A stretch of 64,000 bases of DNA, from positions 388,770 to 452,769 of the forward strand of contig CAJSYZ010000010.1 of NCBI GenBank assembly GCA_910574455.1. The letters run 5' to 3'. The DNA comes from Trichaptum fuscoviolaceum. Lineage: Eukaryota > Basidiomycota > Agaricomycetes > Hymenochaetales > Trichaptaceae. This document shows positions 47,413 through 58,489 of this stretch, piece by piece; within the stretch, counting starts at the first letter, position 1; every line of letters starts with the position of its first letter. The notes under the pieces are model-generated. The model did no database searches, was not told the origin of the DNA, and worked only from the letters and a program-made list of their open reading frames with translations. The position numbers and the translations under genes are program-made.

Positions 47413-48601
47413 TCAGTTGATAGGAGGCCGTGTAGTATGAATCGTGAACTCCTTCAAGCGTTCATCCCAGTCAATGCCGTGGAAAATCGTATGTTCTCCG
47501 AGATAGTCCTCCCCTATGACCCTGATTTGGCTGGTACGAGGATCGCGAGCAAATGTGTCTGCAGTTCGCTGAAGCGCCTCCATCTGAAATGCGTCGATCT
47601 TGGCATAATCGGCCTCCCCATCCAGCTCCTTCTCGCGGAAGTCGGCAACATAGAGCGGCAGAGAGATCCTGAGTCTGGCTGCCATGGCGTAGATAAGATC
47701 GATCTTGTTGTAGATGGAGATGCCTTCCCAGTAAGACTCTTCCAAAGGCTGGGTGAGCAGGGCCTCGATCATCTTCAGGAAGCGACCGACAGAGTAAACA
47801 GGGCATCCGCCCTCGCCGATTGCTGTGCGTGGAGCGTTGATGACCGCCTTGTACGCTGGCGCTTCTCCTATGGAAACATTGACGTGTTCCAAATCTGGGG
47901 AGAAAGCGGGAAGGCACTCGAGGTCTGCATGGATGGCATCACTTGGGACCCGAAGTGAAACTAGGGGGTTCCTCATATCCCAGTGAACCAAAGACCTCAC
48001 ATACGAACTGCCGACGTGCATAAGAAGCGGGTTAATCCAGCCTGCAGAATGGAGACTATTAGCGAAGCACATGACAGAACGATTGGAACGCACTCGGATG
48101 TCTGGCTTTCTCTGGAGGTGGAAAAATGAAATGAGGTGCAGTTGACTCAAATGTCTAGGCAATAAGTGAGATCAATAGGGTAGGGAAAAGGGAGTAAATT
48201 ACCGAAAACTGCGGTGAGTATAGTGCAGGGACGCTTGGATGCTGAAAAGGACGGGTTACTGCCTTGACTGAGGATGCTTGTTCCGACAAGACAAGCGTCG
48301 TAGGACGAGAAGGAGAATGGTTCTTCGACCGGAGGGGACTACTCTGTAAACTCCCAGGCAACGAACCTGATGTGGTTGATCCGGATGCACTGCGAGGTAC
48401 AAACTCAGGCGCAAGGGCGGAAAGAGTCAACCGGGATGACTTTGGCGTATTATTGACATCTTTAGAGAGAGTAGAGGGTAGAGACTTTCCCAAACTAGCT
48501 GGGTACTTCGGCTTCGATTTGCCGAAAGCTAAGAACCTCGAAGTTGTCGGCGGAGTGTAAGAGGAGTGAGAAGAAGGAGTGTTGTTGTTGTGAGTAGACA
48601 T
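47413..48601 (-). CDS. Spliced hypothetical protein with Ser-rich N-terminus
   Basis: Two exons: 48203-48601 (MSTHNNNTPSSHSSY..., Ser/Thr/Pro-rich and disordered, ~130 aa) and 47413-48111 (globular, ~230 aa, containing YWEGISIYNKIDLIYAMAAR and IRVIGEDYLGEHTIFHGIDW). The intron 48112-48202 (91 nt) has donor GTAATT and acceptor CTCCAG. An in-frame upstream ATG at 48677-48679 would add 26 residues; I prefer the start at 48601 because the added leader is compositionally ordinary 5'-UTR-like sequence, but this is not decisive. A TATA box lies at 48732-48739. No family recognised. The intact frame and clear promoter suggest a live host gene. Confidence 0.65.
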
Positions 48602-48729
48602 TATTAGAACGATCGAGCTGGAAGAGGGGGGAATGGGCGAAGCAAGTGAGCGCGCAGCGCTTTGAAGATACAAAAGCAAGGATGAGGAGATATTCTGCAG
48701 TGATGGGCAGCACCTAGACTGACGGCCGT

Positions 48730-48741
48730 CCTTATATAAAG
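48730..48741 (-). promoter_or_regulatory. TATA box for the 47413-48601 gene
   Basis: The minus strand reads CTTTATATAAGG, about 55 nt upstream of the first in-frame ATG (48679) and 130 nt upstream of the preferred one. Confidence 0.6.
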
Positions 48742-49966
48742 ACGCTGTGGTTCAGATATGTGGTAGTCAAGAATGTGGTGCATTGTGTACTGTGGATGTG
48801 GGCCGTCGGTGGAAAGGAAACCCGAGGCGACTGTGGATGAAGCCCGATCGCATGGAAAATCGTCCACCTTCCGCTCTATAGAGTCTACATATCCACCGTG
48901 TCAGGTGGATGGGTAAAAACAAATAAACCTGGTGAGATACGGACCTTACAATGTACCACACATCTCCAATGTGGAAGAATCCAGCTCCTTTATCTTGTCG
49001 AGTGGTACGGACCTCTGAATCTGATGCAGAACGGGTATTCAACAAGTCGTAGGTTTAGATTATCATCAAGGTTGAGTCCGTTCGCGCAATTGAGTAAGGA
49101 GCATCTTCTTTGTCGGGTGATGGAGGATAACCACGGTAAATAGCCTTTAGAGCAGTAGTCGAGGCTTGAAACATGAATAGAAAATGGTCCTTCCATTGAA
49201 TTGCGTTTGCAAATTGAAGGCGTTCTGGATGCAAGTGGTATTGTTTCTTAGAGCTTCAACTTGAGTTCCACTCCTCGAATACCACAGTACCAGCACGAAA
49301 CCAGGGATTAATCATCCGAAATTCGAATGCTGGCAAGCGAGCGGCGTTTATTGACACGTCCCCGACTTGAGATCCTGCGTACCACAGAAGTAATGTTGCA
49401 GTCAATTCCATTGGTACTCTACAGGCTCTACTTCCACTGGTTTCATTTCAGTTTGAACTTGGCCAGCTGCAGAACCCTGGACGATAAGCAGAAAGCGAGG
49501 ACTACGAGTTGTAGCACCTTGGGGTCCTCCCGACGTTTAAAATTGTATAGCTCTTGGTAATACATTCTCACGCCTGCGACGACACGGAGGAGACAACCTG
49601 AGTGCAACTTGAACAACAACTGCCATGGACACCCTTCCTTTTCGAGAAGACTCCTAGAAGAACACACCGAATGAGCGGACAAGCGATGGGTGGTGCGAAC
49701 TACGTTCAGATAATTGTTCGAGCTTTAGGTGTGCTTATAACAGTATCTGTTCTCTCGAGATCAACAAGGGAATTCTCTCAAAAGGATTATCTCAGGCTGA
49801 GCTGTAAACTTGCGCGTTAGGTTTAAATCACATTGAGCAAGAAACACGCCTTAAAATCTTCTCTTCAGATGTCAGTAAATATCTCAATTCGTATAGCTTG
49901 CATGACTAATCTTTTTATTCCTTCAACGGACACAGATTTCTCAACTATCTACTGGTGCGCGACCGA
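48742..49966. other. Intergenic, no gene recognised
   Basis: Only short frames without family similarity (for example 48898-49143 and 49327-49560). Few repeat words compared with the left two thirds of the window. Confidence 0.4.
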
Positions 49967-50590
49967 TTACTTTAACAGTTTTGCAAGGTCACCACTTTTC
50001 TCAAGCTTTTTGAGAACTCCATCTTTATGTTTGTACCAAGATTTAGCACGCCTCTCTTCTAGAGAGTTATTTGCGCTGTTATGAACTTCGTTGAAGACTG
50101 GAATCTTTGCCTCTATATCCTTTCTCTTGGCTTCTTGGATTTTTTGCAATGCTATCTTTGCACCGGCTTCACCTCCGAAATGACCCGAGTCCACCGATTG
50201 CTCTATGGCCTCTCTTGTGAAAGCTATGCAGTTTCCCTCGCCGTCCCAGTCTTCCGCTGATGTCCATAGGTGCCGTCGATTTTCAAGAGAGAGTTTCCCA
50301 AGTTCATAAGACACCCAGTCATCGGCAGTGTTCGATGTAAAGCCCCTGAGGCTGAAGCGAAACATAAACCTCTGGGCTGAGCCAGCTGGCAGTGCGTTAT
50401 CGTGCTTGATTTCCAAGGTCTTGTGCCCGACACATTCGTTTTTGGCGTTGTATGCTTTCCATGCAATACGCCAGTGCAATACTTTTGTTACACTGTTTCG
50501 CTTCACAGAAAGGAGAATCGTCTCATCTCTGTTTGGCTCTGGACACTTGTTGAGCTCGGCTTGATCCGCTTTCTCATTGAATCGCTTCAT
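49967..50590 (-). CDS. Hypothetical 207-aa protein, intact member of a local two-copy family
   Basis: A single frame starting MKRFNEKADQAEL (50590). It contains CPEPNRDETILLSVKRN, VLHWRIAWKA, an FRFSLRGF strand and DGEGNCIAFTREAIEQS, and ends in a Lys-rich helix. No signal peptide or membrane segment. A decayed paralogue lies at 57389-57990 (PEPNRD, VLHWRIAWEA, NGEGNCISF). A probable 5'-UTR intron (donor AAAGGTCAGT near 50665) precedes the ATG, and a TATA box lies at 50766-50773. It is head-to-head with an APH-family pseudogene starting at 51367. Function unknown. Confidence 0.7.
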   Translation of the reverse strand: MKRFNEKADQAELNKCPEPNRDETILLSVKRNSVTKVLHWRIAWKAYNAKNECVGHKTLEIKHDNALPAGSAQRFMFRFSLRGFTSNTADDWVSYELGKLSLENRRHLWTSAEDWDGEGNCIAFTREAIEQSVDSGHFGGEAGAKIALQKIQEAKRKDIEAKIPVFNEVHNSANNSLEERRAKSWYKHKDGVLKKLEKSGDLAKLLK

Positions 50591-50765
50591 GGTCTTGCTT
50601 ATCCTGATGGAAGATAGCTTGAATCAATTCTGTCAACATGATTAAAGATACTCTCACTGACCTTTGAATCTTCAAGGAAACGTTTTATCTGTTTGGAATT
50701 TATTTGCTGTTCCAGGTACTTTGAACGCTATCTGTGTATGATCTTTCGATGAAGGTCATGGTTAG

Positions 50766-50773
50766 CTTTTATA
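50766..50773 (-). promoter_or_regulatory. TATA box for the 49967-50590 gene
   Basis: The minus strand reads TATAAAAG, ~175 nt upstream of the ATG. The distance is explained by a likely 5'-UTR intron. Confidence 0.5.
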
Positions 50774-51366
50774 CAGGAACATCTGCTGCATCGTAGCCGA
50801 CTAGGACTTTCGGTGTTTGTCTATGCCTTTGAACCGATTGTGTGGCAATCCTGCTTTCGGCGTAAGTTTAATGGAGGAATCAGTCATTGTCGTGCTGTGG
50901 TAAGACCTCTTTGCGTCAAATAACGGCCTTTGTACGGCGGTGGTGTGTGCAAGTGGCGAAGACATCATCCTAACGTAGACTCGGTACAGATACTATCGGA
51001 AAAGCGTCTAATAGGTTGGTTTATTTTTACTTGATTCCAATGCAAACTCCTTTCACCTTTAGCCGAAGACTATGCACGAGTACAATGCTGATTCCTCTTC
51101 CCCAGGTGTATAGGGCCTCAGTCGACAGTTGGAAACGCGATGCCTACTGGGCTCATTGGTGCCACATGGGGTATTTCGACATTGCCGATCCGCCACAAGC
51201 GGTGGCAGGTACACTGAACTTCGCCTTTTATCTCCTCACACTAGGCCGTATTATCCCCGGAAACATCATCATGTGTCTGTGTTCATTGTTATGAATGATT
51301 TATAGCCTCATGCTACGAATACTTGACCATATATCTTTCCATCCACGATATCTACCAGAAGCGAAC
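50774..51366. other. Divergent intergenic region, with one unassigned frame
   Basis: A frame at 51016-51294 encodes WAHWCHMGYFDIADPP and a hydrophobic stretch (TLNFAFYLLTLGRII) without recognised family. It may be an exon of an unidentified gene or a chance frame. Confidence 0.3.
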
Positions 51367-52130
51367 ATGGCCTACACCATTCCGAACGTGAAAGATCTGA
51401 TTAAGAGGGAAGGTTCTTACCAAGCAGCCCTCGCCTCATCACGTTATGGTCGTGGACAGTAAACCCAGTCGATCTCAGCCCTTGTCATCAGATACGGACA
51501 TGAGAACTGGAATACGGAAGCAGCTGCGATGCAGCTCGTTCGCAAACATACGATCGACCCAGTTCCAAGATTCTTCACTTACCTGACTGAAGCGCTTAGA
51601 GGCGAGGGTACATTGTGATGGAAAAGGTCTCAGGCATGATTCTTGGTGGATTCATTGACAAGCTGGACGCGTCGTCAGATTTAAATACCTCAGCACGGCC
51701 GAAGAGGTACCTAGACGAACAACATAACTTTGATTGACAAGGATGGGGACCGACCGGAAAGGGTGGCATGTATCACCGGAAACACTTCAGTTTCGCTCCA
51801 GGACCCATCCGACTCACGTCAACGAAGGAGCTCATGAACCATTATGCGAAACAAGCTGGCACACCTCTGCTTAAACCGACCACTTGTCTTCTCGCATGGC
51901 GCCCTTCTACCCGAGAGCATCATGTACGATGTAGTGGCAGGGTTACGTCAATCATCGACTGGGAGTGCGTTGGGTGGTTTTTCTGGAACGCATATATGGC
52001 TTCAATACGAGATGATTACTTTCTTCCCCGTCAAAGAAATTGGAGGCTATCTATACAGCCGCTATTGGGTGCTACTCCGAGGAACTCGATTTCTTAGGAT
52101 ATTACTACCTATATGCTTCTTTAGAGGGAA
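51367..52130 (+). pseudogene. APH-family phosphotransferase-like pseudogene
   Basis: Begins MAYTIPNVKDLIKREGSYQA, then reads RYGHENWNTEAAAMQLVRKH and VPRFFTYLTEA in the order expected of the APH N-lobe. A TAA follows SRYGRGQ (about 51463), the frame shifts before the VMEKVSG block (about 51615-51640), and the C-lobe is recognisable in other frames as FSHGALLPESIMYDVV, SIIDWE and a FFWNAYMAS block. Catalytic HGD has become HGA. It is paralogous to the intact gene at 55495-56443 and divergent from the 49967-50590 gene. Confidence 0.8.
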
Positions 52131-52199
52131 GTTACAGTATGTCATTCCTGCAAAGTACGCTATTTGTATCTTCTAAGAGCTACACTCTACATCGACTAA

Positions 52200-54213
52200 C
52201 TTCTTCTATGCATGTGCTAGTTGCGAATAGTTGGCATAGAAACAATTGTAAATGATTGTATGCCATTCTTCAAGAACATGACTGGAGTTCTATCTACAGC
52301 GGCTTTGACTAACGCCTACGTGTATGCGCATTGGCTACCCTCTTGCAAAGAGAATCCCAATCTCTCCCCATGAAGCTCAACGGATGATTGTCAGCTCACG
52401 GAGCTGATGAGCGTGGGGGGAAGGGGAGGAGGTGGAAAGCGGAATGTTAATTTAAAACTCCACTAATTTGAATGCATTGCCGCTGTCGGCACAACTTTAA
52501 GAATTGCCACGTTGAACCCTCAGGCTTCCGATAACTGCAGAACTCTCATACGATGCCATGGCCTGGGATTAGGCATCATACGAATTCCTCGTATTTGGGT
52601 CTTCTTCAATTCTCTCCCTCTGAAGTAAGTCACAATCCTACTAAGCGGTGCGTAGAAACACCAAGTACCATCATCCGCACTCAAAGCACAGCCTCAGGCT
52701 GAGTGTTTTTGAGCTTAGTACTTAAGCACAGCCACTGCGACTCGTCACGACCCAACTTACCCCTCTGAAGTCTGAACGGCGATGCATCTTTCGACCATCT
52801 ACCATGACAACGAGGACAACTTCAAGCTTCACTTGAAGAGATTCTCAGTGCATTATAAATGGAGGCCTTATTATTCTCGAACTCACCCAAGCTCTCCTCG
52901 CTCTAAACCTTTCGTAGTAATGCGATGGGAATCGATGTCCGAGTGGAGGCTTCCATTTTGCACAACTTTACGATTGAAAATGAGCTTCGGACGTCGGCGC
53001 AGTCACAATTGGGCTCACAATCAGAACAATCGTGCTCTCGAGGGCTAATATTTTCTTGCCGGTCCAACTTCAAGTTACAGTATCTTGAAGGATGATTAGT
53101 CATCATCATTTTCCTCCCCAACCGACATCGTTACTACGTTGTTTTCTTCGTCGTTCAAGTGACTGTTGATGCAGTACGTCAGAACTCATACTCATATACT
53201 GATTTTATATATTGATCAGAGTATATATCTCTTAGTCTATCTGGGAATAACAATTGGTTTATCTTAGCTCAACAAAACTCTGACGTAGCCCGGCATGGTA
53301 CCTGCATCAAGCACTCCTTTGACCATGGTGTAACCTCTTCAGCATGCGGCGCAAATACTGGGACATTGTCTCCAAGAACTACACTTGCCTCTTATGATTA
53401 GCTTTCTCAGTCTACTATGGTCCATTCACTCCGGACTGTTTGTCACTGATGGCAACATGACGTTGGGGCGACACTCACACAGCCTCCTGTACCCTTCTAC
53501 CTCCATCTCGGAAAGCGTCGCACGCCTCCGGGCTCTTAGAAGTGACTCGGATAGTCTGCTCCGGGTTTCGAATTCTCCGTTGTGTCATACCTCCGATGCG
53601 CTACCTACGATTCGCTGAGCTTATACCCCGGGCTCACTCGTTATCATACAGCGCAGGCTATACCTTCCGGTGTTTTACTATGTGTACCTAAAGTACAACA
53701 AGCGTTATCAAGCCTCTCGCGCTTCGCTCTTAACCCAGAGTTAGGACGTGCCGATACTCTAAGATCTAGAACATTTTCCTAAGTTTCACTGTATGGCGAC
53801 GCATAACTTCCCGTGGTGCGCTAACCATCTATATTTGCACACAAACTCCGGCTTCATCGTAACGGAATGACTTGGTAACATTGGGGAAATACCGTGCAAG
53901 AGGCTATAAAGACGGACATCTATGTATTTCTCCTCCTTCCCGTTGCTTTCCTTTACGCTTTAGAATCCGCAATTCGTCGAGAAGAGAATGACCGGCATAC
54001 TTTCTGAGTCTTATAGTACGTTCTCTTGCTTGCTTGATGTGTCTCTTGGAACTCACACCGGCGTAACCGATGATGTTGCTTTCAGTTTCGATTGGATTGA
54101 AGTTCTATGAAACCCTCTTAGAATTTGAGGTTCTCTCTCCCGGGCTTCTCATCTTCTGGCCAGCGGGTACTTCCATTCACCATTATCAATTTTCCAATAA
54201 AATGGGAAGACTG
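52200..54213. other. Intergenic, no gene recognised
   Basis: Short frames only (52782-53048, 53385-53618). A GCCTCAGGCTGAG word near 52692. Nothing that supports a product. Confidence 0.4.
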
Positions 54214-54221
54214 ACTATATA
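54214..54221 (+). promoter_or_regulatory. TATA box for the UbiA-like gene
   Basis: ACTATATAAC lies about 40 nt upstream of the ATG at 54256, normal spacing for a short 5' UTR. Confidence 0.55.
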
Positions 54222-54255
54222 ACCCATCTTAGCATGGAGTCTTACACTTGTCGCC

Positions 54256-55294
54256 ATGCGCACGAAGATGGCACCGGAGGAGTACGGTCGTCAGCTGGCT
54301 GTCTTTCTTTTGCAGACTCTTGTTGGATATAACGTCGGCAATATGTGGGAGAAGTTCGCGCCTAGCTCCTTTCCTCCAATTCCAAGTGAGTCCTCAATAC
54401 CCCGGTATGACGTCTTCCCAGAGAGTATTTCTAACTTGACTGCCAGAAACGTTTAAGGTTAAAGCCTCAGGAGCGCGAGAACAGGCTCAGAGAACTCTGT
54501 TTGTCGTCCTTGCATTTGAAGTTACGGTCTTCAGTATTCTCATCTGGCCGTTGAATAGACAGGCGTAAGCAGTCTTTTATTGCTTGCTATACCTGGAAGG
54601 ATCCTGATGTTAATGCTTTTCCAGGTTTTGGAATGCAATGCTTTCACTGACGGCCATCAGTGTTATCTCTCCCTTGTTGAAGCGGGTTTCATTCTGGACA
54701 CAGGCTGCTCTGAGTGAGCCGTTTCTATATCAATTTGATTTGTTTTCATGATGGCTGACTGAGGGATATACGGTTCAGGTTTAGCAATGAACTGGTTCCT
54801 CGTCGTTGCTTGGGTTGCAAATTATGATATTGACTGGCCAGTGCTGACAACACTGCTACTTGCGTCGCTAAGGTGATTCCTGATCCGAGTCGATCTCAGT
54901 TTTCAAGATACTGCTTTACTTACTTCTCTTTCCTATACTAAAGCTGGTCCTCTCACTACGACTTATACCGTTCTGGCGATAAACAGTCAAAGACGTCGTC
55001 CACATCGACTCGGAACCTATTAATCATCCTCGGCTATTCCCTCGCATGCATCGCCAGCTTTGCAGCTGTGGGGCTCATTACACGTCAGGCTTACCCTTTT
55101 TCCTTCTCTCCGTTCTCGGTGGCGCTACTCAGCTAGCCTGGCAAGTTGCCATGACCGATCGGGATGACCCTTCCTCTCGCCTCTCCGCGTTTGTCTCAAA
55201 TGGGACCTGCTTTGGACCTATCGTCTGGTCTGGACTACTCATTAACTACCTGAATGGAACTGAGGGCCTTTCGGCTGCAGCAGAGTTCATTTGA
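54256..55294 (+). pseudogene. UbiA-type prenyltransferase remnant (short N-terminus, 1-nt frame break)
   Basis: Membrane prenyltransferase of the UbiA/COQ2 superfamily, which transfers prenyl chains to aromatic acceptors. Five exons: 54256-54385, 54447-54564, 54625-54713, 54779-54872 and 54944-55294. All phases agree. Family blocks: SPLLKR, FWTQAALSLAMNW, SHYDLYRSGDKQ (second Asp-rich region), GGATQLAWQVAMTD and FGPIVWSGLLI. Several hydrophobic helices. The usual first ~100 residues with the NDxxDxxxD motif are absent; a 43-residue leader (MRTKMAPEEYGRQ...) stands in their place. In exon 5 the frame slips at a five-T run (55097-55101) between LITRQAYP and FFLLSVLGG; one extra T would restore continuity. 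Either decayed or a homopolymer sequencing error on top of a truncated gene. Confidence 0.78.
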
Positions 55295-55494
55295 AACAGT
55301 CGGAGGCCCTAATGTGCCCTCGTTGCATGCATTGTGTATCTAATACTCGGCTATCTGTGGTAATCTTTATATTCGCTTCTAGAAGTAGATACAACTATGT
55401 TTGAAAGGGGAGGGGAGGGAGAAGACATACTTGACTGGCCCTTACTTCGAGGCCACGCGTTATAATAACAAATCCAAAGGTTTACGATACATTA

Positions 55495-56443
55495 CTACTT
55501 GCAACAGGAACAACTTAATCTGAAGTTTGAAACATTAGTTAGCACGTTCACTCAGAGCTTGGATGAGCTGAACTCACCGCGCATCGGGCAATTCAAAGGT
55601 ACCGTATACATCTGACATGGAATAATACCAGCTAAAGTTAGCTGCAGCGCGGCCGCAGTCCTCCATAGACGCTGAATAGATTGCCTTCCAATTCGGTGCT
55701 GTCATCTGCTCTGCTACAAATATGTCCCAAAAGTAAGGGTAGCAGCCTGCATGTTCCCAATCAATTATCGCTGTAATGCGATTGCTCTTAGGATCGCACA
55801 TGATGTTATCGGGGAGTAGGTCTCCATGCGAGAAGACCGGTGGACGCGTAAGGTCTATGTCCGCAACTTCACTATTCGGAAGCTCTTCATCAGATTGTTT
55901 GAGTATCGTCGCAGCCCTAGCAAAGTATTCCACAAATTCCTTCGTCGATTTGATACTGCAAGCACCCATAGCGTAAGCAAAGTGACCGCCATGGAAGAAT
56001 CCGTTTTTTCCCGTCATTCCCCATCCTTGATTGTCAAGCACACGGAGCTCTCGTATGTATACCGCCAAGTCATTAGCAATAGTTTCTACGCCTGGAGCGT
56101 CGAGCGTATCAATAATGCTTCGCAAATTGACACCACCCATTTTCTCCATTATGATGTATCCGCACCGAGTCCTTCGTTTGCCTTCAAACTCCTCGCTGAG
56201 GTAGGCATATAGTTGTGGAACAGGAACATTTGTCCTTGCATGAACAAGTTTCATAGCAAGCGCTTCTGTTTGCCATACGTGCTCCCCGTATTTTATGATG
56301 ATAGCTCGACCATTGTGGTTGACCTCCACTGGAACACGGGAGGGGACACCAGGTACGCGCAGTGGTTTGCCAACGGAAATTAGAGCTTTCACAAGTCCGA
56401 TATCGAAGTCCATGGTTATAGTAGTTGACAGTGGCTCTGGCAA
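55495..56443 (-). CDS. Aminoglycoside phosphotransferase (APH)-family kinase-like protein
   Basis: A protein-kinase-like small-molecule phosphotransferase domain, common in expanded fungal families of unknown substrate. Visible motifs: AIIIKYGEH with the ATP-binding Lys (about residue 51), CGYIIMEKMGG hinge, catalytic loop FSHGDLLPDNIM (HxDxxxxN) and the DFG-equivalent IIDWEHAG. Start MPEPLSTTITM at 56443. An unspliced reading stops at 55574, but a good 58-nt intron (55520-55577; donor GTGAGT, acceptor CTTCAG) extends it to a TAG at 55495-55497. All catalytic residues are present, so it is probably active. It is head-to-head with the 57389 pseudogene; TATA near 56513-56520. Three decayed relatives lie in this window. 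Confidence 0.88.
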
Positions 56444-56512
56444 ATGATGGGGGGTGAGGATCTGAGATTGTCGTTAAGGATGAACCTGGGGTTGAATCCA
56501 TCCATTGAACTT

Positions 56513-56520
56513 CTTATATA
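56513..56520 (-). promoter_or_regulatory. TATA box for the APH-family gene
   Basis: The minus strand reads TATATAAG, 70 nt upstream of the chosen ATG. Confidence 0.55.
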
Positions 56521-57127
56521 CATATCGCTTCCAAGTTTGAGTCGGCGACTTCCGGTGTGAACAACTTTAATACTACTAGTAGTAAAACCGCACGGCTACT
56601 AAACATCATCCAACTTTCAAGTGGCGTTTTGTTTTATTAGGCAGGAAATATACATATCCACTGAGCCGATATGTATATGTATGTGGATGTTCCGACGGCG
56701 AAGGCTTACGGCCTGTGACAGACGCGGTGGGACCATCGGATGATCCTTCGACGGTTCTGAACCTAACCGAAGAGAGTACAGGCTTTGCGCTACTAGCCTG
56801 AGCATGAGCCTGAGCCTGAGTGGCAGTGAGACGGCTACTGATATTAATATAGAGGACTGATGGCGGATGAGGGTATATTACCCAGTAATATTGCAAGTAC
56901 TAGGTGATGCCGGGTTCACTGAACGTCGGTCACCGGCAACGCAGGTTTTGATGAACGATAACCTTTCCTCTTCAGCTACTACGAGTGGCCCGCCATTGAC
57001 TTACGCCACCTCACTCATGAAACCGGCCGCGGGATAGTCTCCACCAAAACATAGCCGTGTAGCGGAGGCTTGTTCACTTGAAACGAACCATTTTTGTTTA
57101 GGGGGCGTTATCGCATATTGACTGACA
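56521..57127. other. Divergent intergenic region between the APH gene and the 57389 pseudogene
   Basis: Contains ACTACTAGTAGT near 56573 and a GAGCCTGAGCCTGAG run near 56805. Short frames here show no family similarity. Confidence 0.4.
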
Positions 57128-57135
57128 ATATAAAA
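57128..57135 (+). promoter_or_regulatory. TATA box upstream of the 57389 pseudogene
   Basis: TATAAAAG in GACAATATAAAAGG. As at the paralogue, it is far from the ATG (~260 nt), consistent with a 5'-UTR intron ending ACAACAG just before 57389. Confidence 0.5.
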
Positions 57136-57388
57136 GGTTCTGAGTCTTCCTTAGCTATGCAGCAGAGAACAGACGTACCTCAAGCCCGTCCGACGTAGAG
57201 CAACAGTGTAAGCTATCTAAATCCATACACTATCGAATAATCCACTGTCGTCTCATACTAGCACAGACAGTTGCCTCAGATATTGCACTTCCAGAACTTA
57301 CGTGAGAGCACCAAGATCTTTGAATAATCACCGTGAGCTAGAAAGTGCATAGTCCACTTGTGTATGCTGATAAAAACTTTTACAACAG

Positions 57389-57990
57389 ATGTACCGGAAC
57401 ATTGAGCGATACGAAGCACAGAGTGACCAACAAATACTTGATGCCTACCCGGAGCCGAATAGAGACATGATGATATTCATCAGCGTAACAAGAAACATTA
57501 AAGATAAGGTATTGCATTGGCGTATAGCTTGGGAAGCTGTCGATCCAACTGGGAAAGTAGCTGGCTACAAGGTCCTGGAAGTCAAATCAAACCGAATTGG
57601 TACCTTGGGAGCTTCCGCAACAGACAGCAACGACTTCGTCATTCGATTCAGTTTCAGACCTCATGTTTCAACGTCTATGGCACGTTGGCATAACTACGGT
57701 CTTTGGTTTATGAGTCCGAAAACCGTGAAAACCTGAGGGCGACGGCAGAGAACTGGGAATACAATGGCGAAGGAAACTGCATATCCTTTGTGATGCAAAC
57801 AGTATATGACCTAACTGATGCAGGTGCATTGGGGAAGGTGATGCAGTCAAGCGTGCTGTCAAGAACCAGCTTAGAATTGCGTGTGCGGATGATTTAGCCA
57901 CCGGATTGAAATATTTCCATGATCTCCACAATACTGCAACAATGGCACTGCAGCTTATATAGACAACTTGGCTTAAAAAGAGAATGTATG
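57389..57990 (+). pseudogene. Decayed paralogue of the 49967-50590 gene
   Basis: Begins MYRNIERYEAQSDQ and keeps YPEPNRDMMIFISV, VLHWRIAWEA and FVIRFSFRP. The frame then slips near 57700-57720, and the next block (ENRENLRATAENW, NGEGNCISFVMQT) is in a second frame. A third frame carries the KNQLRIACADD region after about 57845, followed by a stop near 57960. At least two frame breaks relative to the intact copy. Confidence 0.75.
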
Positions 57991-58189
57991 AGAATACTGC
58001 AAAGTAGTAGAAGTACGTTTTATTACCCATGACTTGAAGATAGATAGATTTTTTTGTTTTGTAATAAATGATTGGTGTTGAAAGATGAAGATCAGGTTTA
58101 CATAACATATTGCTGATCTGGCTCACTCATACAAGTCGTAAATCCTACGGATTTCTAGTACTCCTAACTTCTCGTATGGCATTCAAGTT

Positions 58190-58330
58190 GGCGAATTGCT
58201 ACCCGGGACTATTATGCTCGACCGTACAAGTGGCCGGATTACTTCGATCATCGATTGGGAGTGTATCGGAGGTTATCTACATTTCTGGAACGTATTTATC
58301 GCGTCGCGACAAATTGCCTCCCCTTCTTCT
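58190..58330 (+). pseudogene. APH-family catalytic fragment
   Basis: One frame reads GELLPGTIMLDRTSGRITSI, then IDWECIGGYLHFWNVFIAS, equivalent to the HGDLLPDNIM to DWE segment of the intact gene. No N-lobe is found upstream and stops follow. It is the same gene segment preserved at 15650-15790. Confidence 0.78.
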
Positions 58331-58489
58331 CCGGCTGGCTTTCTACAGAACCGCTAAGGGGCGTTTACTCCAAGGAAGTCGAGAAATTTGGATCTTACCA
58401 CGCATATGCCCATCTGGAAGGAACACATATGATATCAATCTCGAACAGACCTTTCTTTTCTCTAGTGAGACGACTCCCCTAATCTCTCG

